A stretch of 64,000 nucleotides of DNA from Dechloromonas sp. GTDB lineage: Bacteria > Pseudomonadota > Gammaproteobacteria > Burkholderiales > Rhodocyclaceae. Where the stretch lies: NCBI GenBank assembly GCA_028689015.1, contig JAQTXC010000008.1, forward strand, positions 1-64,000, written 5' to 3'. The notes below the pieces were generated by a model. That model saw only the letters and a list, made by a program, of their open reading frames with translations, did not search any database and had not been told where the DNA came from. A program made the position numbers and the translations under genes. This document shows, one piece after another, positions 9,164 through 20,085 of this stretch (position 1 is the first letter of the stretch; each line of letters begins with the position of its first letter).

Positions 9164-10511
9164 TTTCACCTCGCAGGCTGTGGGGGAGGGCCGATGTGAT
9201 ACGCACGTCGACAAAACGGTCGATCAGGCGCGGGTTGCCCGCGAAGTTGACGATGCGGTTGTTGTCGGTGCGCCCGGCGAGTTCATTGGCATCCTTTTTC
9301 GACAGGCCTTCGACCAGGACGCGCTGCACGCTGCCGACCATGGCCTGGCTGACGACCTGGGCCAGTTCATCGATCCGTTTTTGCAGACGGAGCAGGCGGG
9401 CTGACTTCACCTCGGCGGGCGTCGAATCATCGAGTTCCAGCGCCGGCGTGCCAGGACGCGGGCTGTAGATGAAGGAGAAAGACGCATCGAAGGCGACGTC
9501 GTCGATCAGCTTCATCGTCTTTTCGAAATCCTCGTCCGTCTCGCCCGGAAAGCCGACGATGAAATCAGACGACAACGAAATGTCCGGTCGGGCAGCGCGC
9601 AGCTTGCGGATGATGGATTTGTACTCCAGTGCCGTGTAGCCGCGTTTCATTGCCGCCAAGACGCGGTCGGAACCGGATTGCACGGGCAGGTGCAGGTGCG
9701 AGACCAGCTTGGGCTGGGTGAGGTAGGTGTCGATCAGGCGCTGGCTCATCTCTCGCGGATGCGAGGTGGTGTAGCGGATGCGCTCGATGCCAGGGACTTC
9801 GGCGATGTATTCGATCAACATCGCCAGATCGGCTTTCTCGTCGCTGCCGTCCATGTCGCCGCGGTAGGCATTGACATTCTGGCCGAGCAGGGTGACTTCG
9901 CCGACCCCGTGGGCCGCCAGGTCAGCGACTTCCGTCAGGACGTCGGTGAACGGCCGTGACACTTCGCCGCCACGGGTGTAAGGCACGATACAGAAGGTAC
10001 AGAATTTAGAGCAGCCTTCCATGATCGAGACAAAGGCCGAGGCGCCTTTTACTTCCGAAGGGGGCATGGCGTCGAACTTTTCGATCTCCGGGAAGGAAAC
10101 GTCCACTGCGGCCTTGCCTTTGGCCTGGCGCTCGGCGATCAGTTGCGGCAGCCGGTGCAAGGTTTGCGGCCCGAAGACGATATCGACATAAGGTGCGCGA
10201 GCGACGATGGCGTCGCCCTCCTGGCTGGCCACGCAGCCCCCGACACCGATCACCAGATTCGGGTTCTGCTGCTTGAGATGGCGGACCCGTCCCAGATCAT
10301 GAAACACTTTCTCCTGCGCTTTTTCGCGCACCGAGCAGGTGTTGAACAGGATGATGTCGGCGTCTTCCGGCTTGTCGGTCTTGACGATGCCGCCCGCGGC
10401 ATTAAGCACATCCGCCATCTTGTCGGAGTCGTATTCATTCATCTGGCAGCCAAAGGTGCGAATGAACAGTTTTTTTGGGGCTTTAGGTTTGGATTCTTGG
10501 TTATCAGGCAT
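9144..10511 (-). CDS. miaB: tRNA-2-methylthio-N6-dimethylallyladenosine synthase
   Basis: Radical-SAM methylthiotransferase modifying i6A37 of tRNAs that read UNN codons. It is 455 residues. The N-terminal UPF0004 domain carries cluster cysteines Cys22 (FGCQMN), Cys58 (NTCSVRE) and Cys92 (GGCVAS). The radical-SAM motif is CSKFCTFC (Cys166, Cys170, Cys173). A C-terminal TRAM region (about 385-450) ends the protein. It heads the leftward operon with phoH, ybeY, corC and lnt. No obvious Shine-Dalgarno sequence precedes the ATG. Confidence 0.97.
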   Translation of the reverse strand: MPDNQESKPKAPKKLFIRTFGCQMNEYDSDKMADVLNAAGGIVKTDKPEDADIILFNTCSVREKAQEKVFHDLGRVRHLKQQNPNLVIGVGGCVASQEGDAIVARAPYVDIVFGPQTLHRLPQLIAERQAKGKAAVDVSFPEIEKFDAMPPSEVKGASAFVSIMEGCSKFCTFCIVPYTRGGEVSRPFTDVLTEVADLAAHGVGEVTLLGQNVNAYRGDMDGSDEKADLAMLIEYIAEVPGIERIRYTTSHPREMSQRLIDTYLTQPKLVSHLHLPVQSGSDRVLAAMKRGYTALEYKSIIRKLRAARPDISLSSDFIVGFPGETDEDFEKTMKLIDDVAFDASFSFIYSPRPGTPALELDDSTPAEVKSARLLRLQKRIDELAQVVSQAMVGSVQRVLVEGLSKKDANELAGRTDNNRIVNFAGNPRLIDRFVDVRITSALPHSLRGEIVIREQ

Positions 10512-10549
10512 GGGGCAATGGGTCTATCTTCAAAATTCGCGGCAAGGCC

Positions 10550-10578
10550 TTGACGGTCGGCAGGCGGCTAACTATAAT
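10550..10578 (+). promoter_or_regulatory. Strong sigma70 promoter for tRNA-Met
   Basis: TTGACG (10550-10555), exactly 17 bases, then TATAAT (10573-10578). Transcription would start about 10585, eight bases before the tRNA. Near-consensus hexamers are usual for stable RNA genes. Confidence 0.85.
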
Positions 10579-10592
10579 TCGCGCCCTTACGT

Positions 10593-10669
10593 GGTGATGT
10601 AGCTCAGACGGTTAGAGCGATGGATTCATAACCCATAGGTCGGCAGTTCGATTCTGCCCATCACCACCA
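10593..10669 (+). tRNA. tRNA-Met (anticodon CAT, elongator)
   Basis: 77 nucleotides including an encoded CCA. Acceptor arms GGTGATG/CATCACC pair perfectly. The D arm is GCTC/GAGC, the anticodon loop TTCATAA, and the T arm GGCAG/CTGCC with loop TTCGATT. The G1-C72 pair excludes the initiator tRNA, whose 1-72 pair is unpaired. The anticodon stem (ATGGA/CCCAT) has an A-C mismatch at its inner pair. Identity as elongator Met rather than Ile2 rests on comparison with the other CAT tRNA nearby. Confidence 0.9.
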
Positions 10670-10684
10670 CTGTTTCAGCAAGAA

Positions 10685-10716
10685 GCCGTTGTTCCGCAAG
10701 GAACGGCGGCTTTTTT
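10685..10716 (+). terminator. Rho-independent terminator after tRNA-Met
   Basis: An 11-bp stem (GCCGTTGTTCC / GGAACGGCGGC, with two G-U pairs) around a GCAA tetraloop, followed by six T. It lies 15 bases after the tRNA CCA end. Confidence 0.88.
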
Positions 10717-10762
10717 GCTTGGCTGATCGAAAAATAAGGCATTCCGCTGGCTTAATGAATGA

Positions 10763-10786
10763 TGGCCCGGGATCGCTCCCGGGCCA
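10763..10786 (-). terminator. Hairpin after tRNA-Ile2
   Basis: Perfect 10-bp inverted repeat TGGCCCGGGA / TCCCGGGCCA around a four-base loop, just downstream of the leftward tRNA-Ile2. There is no T-run on either side, so it may be a processing or factor-assisted end rather than a classical terminator. Confidence 0.5.
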
Positions 10787-10793
10787 GTGTCGT

Positions 10794-10870
10794 TGGTGGG
10801 CCCGCAGGGACTTGAACCCTGGACCAAAGGATTATGAGTCCTCTGCTCTAACCAACTGAGCTACAGGCCC
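10794..10870 (-). tRNA. ileX: tRNA-Ile2 (anticodon CAT, lysidine-modified type)
   Basis: 77 nucleotides with encoded CCA. Acceptor arms are GGGCCTG/CGGGCCC with one G-U pair, and the anticodon loop is CTCATAA. The GCAG start of the anticodon stem, TTTGGTC variable region and GGTTCAAGTCC T arm closely match Escherichia coli ileX, which also lies beside rpoD. The C34 of such tRNAs is converted to lysidine by TilS so that it reads AUA. Automatic callers often label it Met. Its 5' end is ten bases after the rpoD stop, so it is probably cotranscribed with the sigma factor operon. Confidence 0.85.
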
Positions 10871-10880
10871 GGAAAGTGGC

Positions 10881-12872
<1,992 letters not shown>

Positions 12873-12918
12873 GAACACGATCCGTTGAATTGGAGAAAAC
12901 CATAAATTTTACCACAAC

Positions 12919-14649
12919 TTAGCTGCGATTTGCCGGCTTGGCCAGCAGCTGGATGTAGGCCTGTTTTTCAGCGGCGGACAGGCCGGCAACGCCGAATTGC
13001 AGGGCCTTGCGCTGCAATTCATGAAACTGCCGGCTTTGTTCGCCTTCCTGTAATTTGTCGAGGGTGTCGCGAAACTCGACCTCCGCCTCGGCTTCGTCAA
13101 ACGGCAGGCCAAGAAGTTCCGAAGCGGCCTGCTCGATCAATGCTTCTTCTGGTTGGCCGCGTAATTGTTGGCGCAGGGCGGCATAGCTCAGTGTGCCTTG
13201 CTGCTGACGGGCCAGATCGTGCAAGCGGGTCAGTGCGGCCCTTTCTGGCGTGTCGGGCAGCAGATTGACCGGCAATTGGGCAGCCAGTTGCGGTTGGTGC
13301 AGGACGATGCGCAGCAGGTTGCGGGTCAGTGAGGGTGCCGTCCGTTTGCTGCGCGCAGGCGCCGCCGGCCGGAAGCTGCGCAACTCGCACAGGCGCTCGA
13401 CTTCCTCTTGGGCGAAGCCGCTGGCTTCGGCCAGGCGCTTGACCAGTTGCAGGCGTAGCAAAGGGGTTGGCAGCTTGAGCAACAAGGGCTTGGCTTCGTA
13501 GATCAGCCGAGCCTTGCCTTCGGCGCTGGTCAGGTCGCAGCGCTGGGCCAGTTCGCGGAGCAGGACATCGGACAGTGGCGTTGCCTGGGCAATCTGCCGG
13601 TCGAACTCGACTTTGCCATACTCGCGGATGAAGCTGTCCGGGTCATGTTCAGCGGGCAGGAAGGCAAAGCCGATCTGCTTGTTGTCGGCCAGGGCTTCCA
13701 GAGCGTTTTCCAGGGCGCGCCAGGCGGCTTTGCGGCCGGCGTTGTCGCCGTCAAAACAGAAAACAATGCGGTCGACCTGGCGCAGCAATTTTTGCACGTG
13801 GACCGGGGTGGTTGCCGTGCCCAGGGTGGCGACCGCATTGCCAACCCCGTTCTGAGCTAGCGCGATGACATCCATGTAGCCTTCGGTGACGATGGCGGTG
13901 TCGGTTTCGCGCAGGGCCTGGCGTGCTTGCGGTAGACCGAACAGTTCCCGGCCTTTTTCAAACAGCGGGGTTTCCGGGGAGTTCAGGTACTTCGGTTCGC
14001 CCTGGTCGATGACGCGGCCGCCGAAGGCGATGATGTCGCCCTTGGGGTTGATGATCGGGATCATTAGTCGGTCGCGGAAACGGTCGTAGCGGCGGCCGGC
14101 GTCGTTGTCAATGACCAGTCCCGCCAGTTTCAGCGCTTCGGCGTTGTAGTCGGGGAAAATGGCTTGCAGGTTCTGCCAGCCATCGGGTGCGTAGCCCATG
14201 CCGTAGCGGGCAGCGACTTCGCCGGTCAGGCCGCGCTTCTTGCAGTAGTCGATGGCCTTGGGCGAGCGCTTTAACTGTTCCTTGTAATAGGCCGCTGCTT
14301 TGGCCATGAGCTCGATCAGGCTGCGTGTCTGGCCCTGTTTTTCCGGTGAAAAGCCCTCGCTCTCCGGTACCACCATGCCGGCTCGGCTGGCTAGTTCCTT
14401 GACGGCATCGACGAAACCCATGCCCTGATATTCCATGACGAAACTGATCGCCGTGCCGTGCGCGCCGCAGCCGAAGCAGTGGTAGAACTGCTTGGTCGGG
14501 CTGACCGTGAAGGACGGCGATTTTTCGTTATGGAAGGGGCAGCAGGCGGCGTAATTGGCGCCGGCCTTTTTCAGGGGAACGTAGTTATCCACCAGGTCGA
14601 CAATGTCGACCCGGGCGAGAAGGTCCTGGATGAAGGACTCGGGGATCAC
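12919..14649 (-). CDS. dnaG: DNA primase
   Basis: Synthesises RNA primers for replication. It is 576 residues starting at a GTG (MIPESFIQDLLARVDIVDLV). The CHC2 zinc ribbon uses Cys37, His40, Cys58 and Cys61 in CCPFH and YHCFGCG. The TOPRIM domain shows AIVTEGYMDVIAL and FCFDGDNAGRKAA. The C-terminal helicase-interaction domain is present but divergent, as usual. It lies between yqeY and rpoD in the macromolecular-synthesis operon. Confidence 0.97.
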   Translation of the reverse strand: MIPESFIQDLLARVDIVDLVDNYVPLKKAGANYAACCPFHNEKSPSFTVSPTKQFYHCFGCGAHGTAISFVMEYQGMGFVDAVKELASRAGMVVPESEGFSPEKQGQTRSLIELMAKAAAYYKEQLKRSPKAIDYCKKRGLTGEVAARYGMGYAPDGWQNLQAIFPDYNAEALKLAGLVIDNDAGRRYDRFRDRLMIPIINPKGDIIAFGGRVIDQGEPKYLNSPETPLFEKGRELFGLPQARQALRETDTAIVTEGYMDVIALAQNGVGNAVATLGTATTPVHVQKLLRQVDRIVFCFDGDNAGRKAAWRALENALEALADNKQIGFAFLPAEHDPDSFIREYGKVEFDRQIAQATPLSDVLLRELAQRCDLTSAEGKARLIYEAKPLLLKLPTPLLRLQLVKRLAEASGFAQEEVERLCELRSFRPAAPARSKRTAPSLTRNLLRIVLHQPQLAAQLPVNLLPDTPERAALTRLHDLARQQQGTLSYAALRQQLRGQPEEALIEQAASELLGLPFDEAEAEVEFRDTLDKLQEGEQSRQFHELQRKALQFGVAGLSAAEKQAYIQLLAKPANRS

Positions 14650-14698
14650 GTCAGGATCGTCTGCCCAGGGTGGCGGTGTGGGGCGTTGGCCAACTGAA

Positions 14699-15145
14699 TC
14701 AGCCGGCGAGGGCGGCTTTGACTTGTTTCGAGACTTCGGCCATGTCAGCCTTGCCAGCCAGTTGCGGCTTGAGTACAGCCATCAGCTTGCCCATATCGGC
14801 GGCACTTTGGGCGCCGGTCTGGGCGACGGCGGCGCTAACGGCAGCGGCAATCTCGTCGCTGCCCATCTTTTCTGGCAGGTAGGCGCTGAGAATGGCGATT
14901 TCGAATGCTTCGGCTTCGGCCAGTTCGGGGCGGCCGGCCGCTTGGTACTGGCTGACGCTGTCCTTGCGCTGTTTGACCAGCTTTTCGATGACGGACAGGA
15001 TGGCGCTGTCGTCGAGTTCGCAGCGCTCATCTATTTCCTTTTGCTTGATGGCGGCGAGTAGCAAGCGAACGGCGCCGAGTGTCGCTGCCTCCTTGGCCTT
15101 CATGGCCGTTTTCATGTCGTCGGTGATGCGGGCTTTGAGTGTCAT
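14699..15145 (-). CDS. yqeY: GatB/YqeY domain protein
   Basis: 148-residue helical protein of the YqeY family, related to the tail domain of the GatB amidotransferase subunit; its cellular role is not established. The start MTLKARITDDMKTAMKAKE is typical; the frame extends 35 codons upstream, but that part spans the rpsU terminator hairpin. Positioned between rpsU and dnaG, as often in proteobacteria. Confidence 0.93.
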   Translation of the reverse strand: MTLKARITDDMKTAMKAKEAATLGAVRLLLAAIKQKEIDERCELDDSAILSVIEKLVKQRKDSVSQYQAAGRPELAEAEAFEIAILSAYLPEKMGSDEIAAAVSAAVAQTGAQSAADMGKLMAVLKPQLAGKADMAEVSKQVKAALAG

Positions 15146-15206
15146 TTGTGCGTGCTTAGTCGGTCGTGGTGCGCCAGAAGGCGGCGGTTGCTCTTTGCCA
15201 AATGCT

Positions 15207-15244
15207 AAAAAAAAGCCGCCAGCTGTTGAGGCGGGCGGCTTTTT
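15207..15244 (-). terminator. Hairpin with flanking A/T runs after rpsU
   Basis: AGCCGCC / GGCGGCT stem extended by AAAA/TTTT, about 13-base loop, in the rpsU-yqeY gap. The A and T runs on both sides let it act in either direction. In the leftward operon it would partly attenuate transcription after rpsU, a known feature of this operon type. Confidence 0.65.
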
Positions 15245-15267
15245 CTGCATCCGGTTGTGCTGAATGA

Positions 15268-15480
15268 TCAGTACATCTTCGGCGGCAGGGTCATGCTGCG
15301 GATACGCTTGTGGTGGCGTTTGACAGCAGCAGCCAACTTGCGCTTACGCTCGGCGGTGGGCTTTTCATAAAACTCACGGGCGCGCAGCTCGGTCAGGAGA
15401 CCCGTCTTCTCGACAGTACGCTTGAAGCGGCGAATGGCCACCTCGAACGGCTCGTTTTCCTTGACACGAATGTTCGGCAT
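15268..15480 (-). CDS. rpsU: 30S ribosomal protein S21
   Basis: 70-residue basic ribosomal protein ([20 protein letters not shown]), full length and unmistakable. It takes part in translation initiation on the small subunit. A strong AAGGGGGTGA ribosome-binding site precedes the ATG. First gene of the operon with yqeY, dnaG and rpoD. Confidence 0.98.
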   Translation of the reverse strand: MPNIRVKENEPFEVAIRRFKRTVEKTGLLTELRAREFYEKPTAERKRKLAAAVKRHHKRIRSMTLPPKMY

Positions 15481-15571
15481 CTAAATCACCCCCTTCCGTT
15501 AGGCGCCTGCCAGGTCAAGTATTCGGCAGTGCGCGCAAAATTTGTGTCCGCAGGTTTGCGGAAAGCCGAGC

Positions 15572-15600
15572 AGTATATTCAAAAAAAAGCTTTTTGTCTC
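15572..15600 (-). promoter_or_regulatory. Putative sigma70 promoter for rpsU operon
   Basis: On the minus strand GAGACA (15600-15595), 17 bases, TATACT (15577-15572). It would give a leader of about 85 nucleotides before rpsU. The -35 matches consensus at four of six bases. Confidence 0.4.
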
Positions 15601-15605
15601 AATGT

Positions 15606-15611
15606 TAAAAT
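15606..15611 (+). promoter_or_regulatory. Putative -10 element immediately before tsaD
   Basis: TAAAAT ends eight bases before the tsaD ATG at 15619, so transcription would begin at or next to the start codon. No Shine-Dalgarno sequence is present, consistent with a leaderless mRNA. No clear -35 is seen. Confidence 0.35.
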
Positions 15612-15618
15612 GCGCGCC

Positions 15619-16656
15619 ATGTTGATCCTCGGTATTGAATCCTCCTGCGACGAAACTGGCATTGCGCTGTACGACAGTGCGGCTGGCTTGTTGTCGCACG
15701 CCCTGCATTCGCAAGTGGCAATGCACGCTGAATACGGCGGTGTGGTGCCCGAACTGGCGTCGCGTGACCATATCCGGCGGGTGGTGCCGCTGTTGCGGTC
15801 GACCTTGCGCCAGGCCGGAAAATCGCTGACTGATATTGATGCTGTCGCCTACACGTGCGGTCCTGGCTTGTCCGGCGCTTTGCTGGTCGGTTGCGCCTTT
15901 GCTGAAGCGCTGGCAGTGGCGCTCGACAAGCCGACTATCCCGGTGCATCACCTTGAAGGTCATTTGCTGTCGCCTTTGTTGTCGGCGACCCCGCCGACCT
16001 TTCCCTTTGTCGCCTTGCTGGTCTCCGGCGGGCACACGCAATTGATGAAGGTGACGGCGGTCGGTAATTACGAATTGCTTGGCGAAACGCTGGACGATGC
16101 GGCTGGCGAAGCTTTCGACAAGAGCGCCAAACTGCTCGGTCTGCCTTATCCCGGCGGCGCCTTGTTGTCGAAACTGGCCGAGCAGGGCGACCCGGGCAAA
16201 TACACCTTGCCGCGCCCGATGCTGCATTCGGGCGATCTGAGTTTCAGCTTTTCTGGCCTGAAGACGGCGGTGCTGACGCTGGTGCGCGAGCAGGCCGTAC
16301 CGCTGGACGATGCCTTCAGGGCCGATGCGGCGCGCGCCTTTCAGGAAGCGATTGTTGAGGTGCTGGTCAAGAAGTCGCTCAAGGCGATGAAGCAGACGGG
16401 GCTGAAACAACTGGTGGTCGCGGGGGGTGTGGGCGCCAACAAGCAGTTACGGTCAACCCTCGATGCCGAGGCAAAACGCAAACGCTTCCAGGTCTATTAC
16501 CCGGAACTGGAGTTCTGTACCGACAATGGCGCGATGATCGCGCTGGCCGGTTGCCTGCGACTGCAGGCTGGCAACCCCGCCAAACCGGCCGGGGTGTTCT
16601 CTGTTCAACCGCGCTGGCCACTGATGGATAACGTGCTACCCGCCGGGCCGGGGTAA
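15619..16656 (+). CDS. tsaD: tRNA N6-threonylcarbamoyladenosine transferase TsaD
   Basis: Transfers the threonylcarbamoyl group to A37 of ANN-reading tRNAs, with TsaB and TsaE. It is 345 residues. The opening [11 protein letters not shown] is the family signature. Metal ligands His111 and His115 are in [29 protein letters not shown] and the C-terminal CTDNGAMIA are further diagnostic segments. ATG 15619 is preferred; an in-frame ATG three codons upstream (15610) is possible. The frame open to 15310 overlaps rpsU and is not coding. Confidence 0.97.
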   Translation: MLILGIESSCDETGIALYDSAAGLLSHALHSQVAMHAEYGGVVPELASRDHIRRVVPLLRSTLRQAGKSLTDIDAVAYTCGPGLSGALLVGCAFAEALAVALDKPTIPVHHLEGHLLSPLLSATPPTFPFVALLVSGGHTQLMKVTAVGNYELLGETLDDAAGEAFDKSAKLLGLPYPGGALLSKLAEQGDPGKYTLPRPMLHSGDLSFSFSGLKTAVLTLVREQAVPLDDAFRADAARAFQEAIVEVLVKKSLKAMKQTGLKQLVVAGGVGANKQLRSTLDAEAKRKRFQVYYPELEFCTDNGAMIALAGCLRLQAGNPAKPAGVFSVQPRWPLMDNVLPAGPG

Positions 16657-16782
16657 ATCCCCCTCGCTTGCCGGTCGACCGTGTTAGGCGAGCAGAAATC
16701 GTTTCTCCCCTTGTGGCGTCACAGTTCACCGACTGTTCGCATTCGGCCGAATGCTTGTTGAAATCGGTGGTGCGGGCCTGGA

Positions 16783-17379
16783 TCAGGTTTTTTTCTGGCG
16801 GCCGATTTTCGATTCCTGGCCCGCCATCAAGCGCTGGATGTTCTGCCAATGCTTGATGATCAGCACCCCGCCAATGACCAGCACGACAGCAAACTGGCCA
16901 TCGATGCCATGAATCAGCGCCGAAATCAGGGGCGCGCTGCCGGCAGCGAGCAGCGCGGCGAGTGACGAATAGCGCGAGACGTAGGCGACCAGGAGCCAGG
17001 TGGCGAGGACGGCAAGGCCGAGAACCGGGTCCAGGGCGAGCAGGACGCCGGCGCCGGTGGCCACCCCTTTGCCGCCCTTGAACTTGAGGAAAATGGGGAA
17101 GATGTGGCCAAAGAAAACGGCCAGCGCGACCAGGCCGATCGTCGTGTCATCCAGCCCCGCCTGTCGGGCGATCAAGATGGCCAGCGAGCCTTTGAGCGCA
17201 TCGCCGAGCAGGGTGAATAGCGCTGCTTTCTTGTGGCCGCTGCGCAGCACATTGGTGGCGCCGGGGTTGCCAGAGCCATAGGAACGCGGGTCGGCCAGAC
17301 CGAAAAGTCGCGCCGAGACCATGGCGAAAGGTACGGAACCGAGCAGGTAGGCGGTGAGAAGGGCAAGGAGGGTTTGCAT
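16783..17379 (-). CDS. plsY: Glycerol-3-phosphate acyltransferase PlsY
   Basis: Inner-membrane acyltransferase using acyl-phosphate to make lysophosphatidic acid, the first step of phospholipid synthesis. It is 198 residues with about five hydrophobic segments. Conserved loops GSGNPGATNVLR and FLKFKGGKGVATGAG carry the phosphate-binding glycines. It is divergent from folB (66 bases between starts) and convergent with tsaD, from which it is separated by 126 bases without a strong terminator. Confidence 0.96.
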   Translation of the reverse strand: MQTLLALLTAYLLGSVPFAMVSARLFGLADPRSYGSGNPGATNVLRSGHKKAALFTLLGDALKGSLAILIARQAGLDDTTIGLVALAVFFGHIFPIFLKFKGGKGVATGAGVLLALDPVLGLAVLATWLLVAYVSRYSSLAALLAAGSAPLISALIHGIDGQFAVVLVIGGVLIIKHWQNIQRLMAGQESKIGRQKKT

Positions 17380-17445
17380 GAGTCGGGGCAGTCACTGGGG
17401 TACAATCGCGGCGAATTTTACACCCCGCTCACGGTCGACCGCCTC

Positions 17446-17796
17446 ATGGACATTATTTTCGTTGAAGAACTGCGCGCCGAAACATGGATAGGCATCTATC
17501 CGCGCGAAAAGGCCATGCCCCAGACGGTCGAAATTTCGCTGCAGATTGGGGTGTCGACCGCATCCGCCGGGGCCAGTGACGATATTCGTGACACGGTGGA
17601 TTACGCCGTGGTGGTCGAGCGTTTGCGTGCTGACCTGTCAGGGCGTCATTTCAATCTGCTGGAAAAACTGACCGAACATGTCGCGACTTTCCTGTTGGAG
17701 AATTTTGCTGCCCAATGGGTGCGCGTCTCGGTCGCCAAGCTGGGCATGATGCCGGGTGTGAAGCGGGTTGGCGTGATCATCGAGCGTTCGATCTGA
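17446..17796 (+). CDS. folB: Dihydroneopterin aldolase
   Basis: Converts dihydroneopterin to 6-hydroxymethyl-dihydropterin in folate synthesis. It is 116 residues. The start MDIIFVEELRAETWIGIYPREK carries the FolB signature with the conserved Glu and Tyr, and the C-terminal LGMMPGVKRVGVIIER is typical. A palindromic CGGTCGACCG lies four bases before the ATG in place of an ordinary ribosome-binding site. A possible -10 (TACAAT) is at 17401-17406. Confidence 0.94.
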   Translation: MDIIFVEELRAETWIGIYPREKAMPQTVEISLQIGVSTASAGASDDIRDTVDYAVVVERLRADLSGRHFNLLEKLTEHVATFLLENFAAQWVRVSVAKLGMMPGVKRVGVIIERSI

Positions 17797-17803
17797 TGCG
17801 AAA

Positions 17804-17823
17804 AAGCCGGGTTTCCCCGGCTT
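17804..17823 (-). terminator. Intrinsic terminator between folB and the CBS gene
   Basis: AAGCCGGG / CCCGGCTT stem with four-base loop; on the minus strand it is followed by TTT, so it serves the leftward CBS gene. The opposite strand has weaker T character but may also slow folB transcription. Confidence 0.7.
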
Positions 17824-17841
17824 GGCGTGAGCGCCCGCTGG

Positions 17842-18282
17842 TCAGAGAATGACCGCCAGTTCCTCGCGGTATTGCAGTTCCTGACGGAAGGCGAACATTT
17901 CCAGTCCCAAGGCATCCCGTGCTGACAGCACGCCAATCGGTCGACCGTCGTCAAGCACCACCGGCAAGTGACGGAAGCCGCCTTCATACATCAGATGCAG
18001 TGCATGCCCGAACGGCTTGTCCGGGCTGATCCGTTCCGGGTCGTGCGTCATGACCGAACTGATCGGGGTGGCGTTTGCATCCAGGCCGGCGGCCAAGACC
18101 TTGAAGGCCAGGTCGCGCTCGGTGCAGATGCCGAGTAGCGCGCCGTCCTCCGGCGACACAATCAGCACGGCGCCTTCGCCGTTCTCTTTCATGTGCTGGG
18201 CGACGGCGCGGATGCTTTTTTCCGGCGTGGCGGTGAGGAAATGACGATTCTGGATGATTTTTAGGACAGCGCGGCTGGGCAT
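17842..18282 (-). CDS. Stand-alone CBS-pair protein
   Basis: 146-residue protein made of two CBS modules. The first spans about residues 10-70 and ends LLGICTERDLAFKV. The second spans about 75-135 and ends PIGVLSARDALGLEMF. Both carry the usual nucleotide-contacting TERD/SARD motif, so adenine-nucleotide sensing is likely, but no effector domain is attached. The ATG at 18282 has AAGGAG seven bases upstream. The partner is unknown. Confidence 0.88.
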   Translation of the reverse strand: MPSRAVLKIIQNRHFLTATPEKSIRAVAQHMKENGEGAVLIVSPEDGALLGICTERDLAFKVLAAGLDANATPISSVMTHDPERISPDKPFGHALHLMYEGGFRHLPVVLDDGRPIGVLSARDALGLEMFAFRQELQYREELAVIL

Positions 18283-18389
18283 GGTGTGTCTCCTTGCAGG
18301 GTGGGAAGTGACCAAGGATCGACTCGCCGCGCGCCACAAAGTTCAGCCGGATAGTGCAGGGCATGGCGGATAAAAATCGGGTCATGCCC

Positions 18390-18417
18390 ATCGCCTGCGG
18401 CCATGGCGGCAGGCGAT
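18390..18417 (-). terminator. Hairpin downstream of ybaK
   Basis: 9-bp inverted repeat ATCGCCTGC / GCAGGCGAT with a ten-base loop in the 185-base gap between ybaK and the CBS gene. Only a distant T5 follows on the minus strand, so the call is weak. Confidence 0.35.
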
Positions 18418-18467
18418 GTTTGGATAGCCAAAAATAATTGAATGAGCGGATTTAATTGTTTTTCTGA

Positions 18468-18959
18468 TTACTTGTCGAGTGCCACGGCGACCTGTCCAGG
18501 ATGCAGTGTGCGCAGGATGTCGTGTGGGTGAATACCCACCAGATAGCCGCGTCGACCGCCATTGATATAGATCAGCGACAGGTCAAGAATGGTTTTTTCG
18601 ATGAAGACCGGCATGGATTTTTTGGTCCCGAAGGGGCTGGTGCCGCCGACCAGAAAACCGGTGTGACGGTTGGCCACCTCGGGCTTGCAGGGCTCGATCT
18701 TCTTGCAGCCGATCTGGCGGGCCAGTTCCTTGGTTGATACCTTGCGGTCACCGTGCATCAGGACAATCAGCGGCTTGGCTTGCTCATCCTCGAAAATCAG
18801 GGTCTTGATGACGGCGTGTTCGGCGACGTTCAATTCACGCGCCGACACCTGGGTGCCGCCGTGTTCTTCGTAGGTGTACGGATGGTGTGAGAAGGGCACG
18901 CCATGTGTTTTTAGGAAGCGGGTGGCCGGGGTTTCCGGACCGTGATCGGATGGTCGCAT
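18468..18959 (-). CDS. ybaK: Cys-tRNA(Pro) deacylase (YbaK/EbsC family)
   Basis: Trans-editing hydrolase removing cysteine wrongly attached to tRNA-Pro. It is 163 residues of the single-domain YbaK fold. Conserved parts are KTLIFED near residue 53, DRKVSTKELAR, VGGTSPFGTKK and YINGGRRGYLVGI. It starts 26 bases after the serC stop on the same strand, so probably the same transcript. Confidence 0.94.
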   Translation of the reverse strand: MRPSDHGPETPATRFLKTHGVPFSHHPYTYEEHGGTQVSARELNVAEHAVIKTLIFEDEQAKPLIVLMHGDRKVSTKELARQIGCKKIEPCKPEVANRHTGFLVGGTSPFGTKKSMPVFIEKTILDLSLIYINGGRRGYLVGIHPHDILRTLHPGQVAVALDK

Positions 18960-18985
18960 GCGATGGGGGCAAAAAAGGTCGACAA

Positions 18986-20083
18986 TCAGTGTCGACGGCG
19001 GAAGTCGTGCAGGAGGGTGGCCAGGGTGGCCACGGCGTCGGGCGTCAAGGCATTGTAGAGCGAGGCCCGCAGGCCGCCGATGGCGCGGTGGCCTTGCAGT
19101 CCGGACAGCCCGGCGGCCGTGGCGCTGGCCAGAAAGTCACGTTCCAGTGCCGGCGTCGGCAAGTTGAACACGACATTCATCTGCGAGCGGTCGGCGACGG
19201 CGGCGCGCGGACGGTAAAAATCGGCCCCTTCGTCAAGCACGCGGTAGAGCAGGGCGGCTTTGCCGGCGTTGATCTCGGCCATCTTGGCCAGGCCGCCGAT
19301 GTCGTGACGCAGCCAGCGGGTGACGAGCAGCACGGTGTAAATGGCAAAGACCGGTGGGGTGTTGAGATTGGAGTGCGCGGCGGCTTGGCTGCGGTAATCA
19401 AGGAAGCTGGGCAGTTCGGCGGGCAATCGGTCGAGCAGCGGCGCGTGAAGGACGACTACGGTCACGCCGGCCGGGCCGATGTTTTTCTGGGCGTGTGCGT
19501 AAATCAGCGCGTAACGGTCAGCGGCAATGGGCCGCGACAGGAAATCGGACGACATGTCGCAGATGCGCGGCACATCATCGCGACCGAGCAGGCGATGGAA
19601 TTGCAGACCTTCGACCGTCTCGTTGCTGATGTAATGCAGATAGGGGGCGTCGGCGGCGTAGTCCAGTTCGTGGTCGTCCGGCAGGCGCGAGAAAGCATGT
19701 TCAGCGCCCGACCATAGCAGGCGGACAGGTCCTTCCTTGCGCGCTTCCGGCAGCGCCTTGCCGCTCCAGTAGCCCGTGTGCAGATAATCCGCCGGCGGGC
19801 CGTCACGGCGCAACAGGCTCATCGGGATTTGCGAAAACTGCTGGGTGGCGCCGCCTTGCAGTAGCAAGACGTGGTGGTCACGGTCGACACCCAGCAAATG
19901 TCGAATATTGTCTTCCGTTTCCTGAACGACCGCGGCGAACCAGTCCGAGCGATGGCTGATGCCGAGCAGGGACAGACCTGTGTCCGGTTCGCATTGAATG
20001 GCGGTCTGAAGTTGCTGCAGCACGCTTTCTGGCAGGGCGCCAGGGCCGCCGGAAAAGTTCAGCCGGTTGCGCGGGTTGCTCAT
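18986..20083 (-). CDS. serC: Phosphoserine aminotransferase
   Basis: PLP enzyme making 3-phosphoserine from 3-phosphohydroxypyruvate, in the serine and pyridoxal pathways. It is 365 residues. NFSGGPGALP opens the protein, LLLQGGATQQF binds the cofactor phosphate, and the Schiff-base lysine is in AHAQKNIGPAG. The C-terminal HRAIGGLRASLYNA is diagnostic for SerC. ATG 20083 is used; a TTG two codons upstream overlaps the stop of the preceding gene. Confidence 0.96.
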   Translation of the reverse strand: MSNPRNRLNFSGGPGALPESVLQQLQTAIQCEPDTGLSLLGISHRSDWFAAVVQETEDNIRHLLGVDRDHHVLLLQGGATQQFSQIPMSLLRRDGPPADYLHTGYWSGKALPEARKEGPVRLLWSGAEHAFSRLPDDHELDYAADAPYLHYISNETVEGLQFHRLLGRDDVPRICDMSSDFLSRPIAADRYALIYAHAQKNIGPAGVTVVVLHAPLLDRLPAELPSFLDYRSQAAAHSNLNTPPVFAIYTVLLVTRWLRHDIGGLAKMAEINAGKAALLYRVLDEGADFYRPRAAVADRSQMNVVFNLPTPALERDFLASATAAGLSGLQGHRAIGGLRASLYNALTPDAVATLATLLHDFRRRH

Positions 20084-20085
20084 CG

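Noticed and set aside
10593-10669. Initiator tRNA-fMet
   Set aside because: The 1-72 position is a G-C pair, whereas initiator tRNA has an unpaired 1-72.
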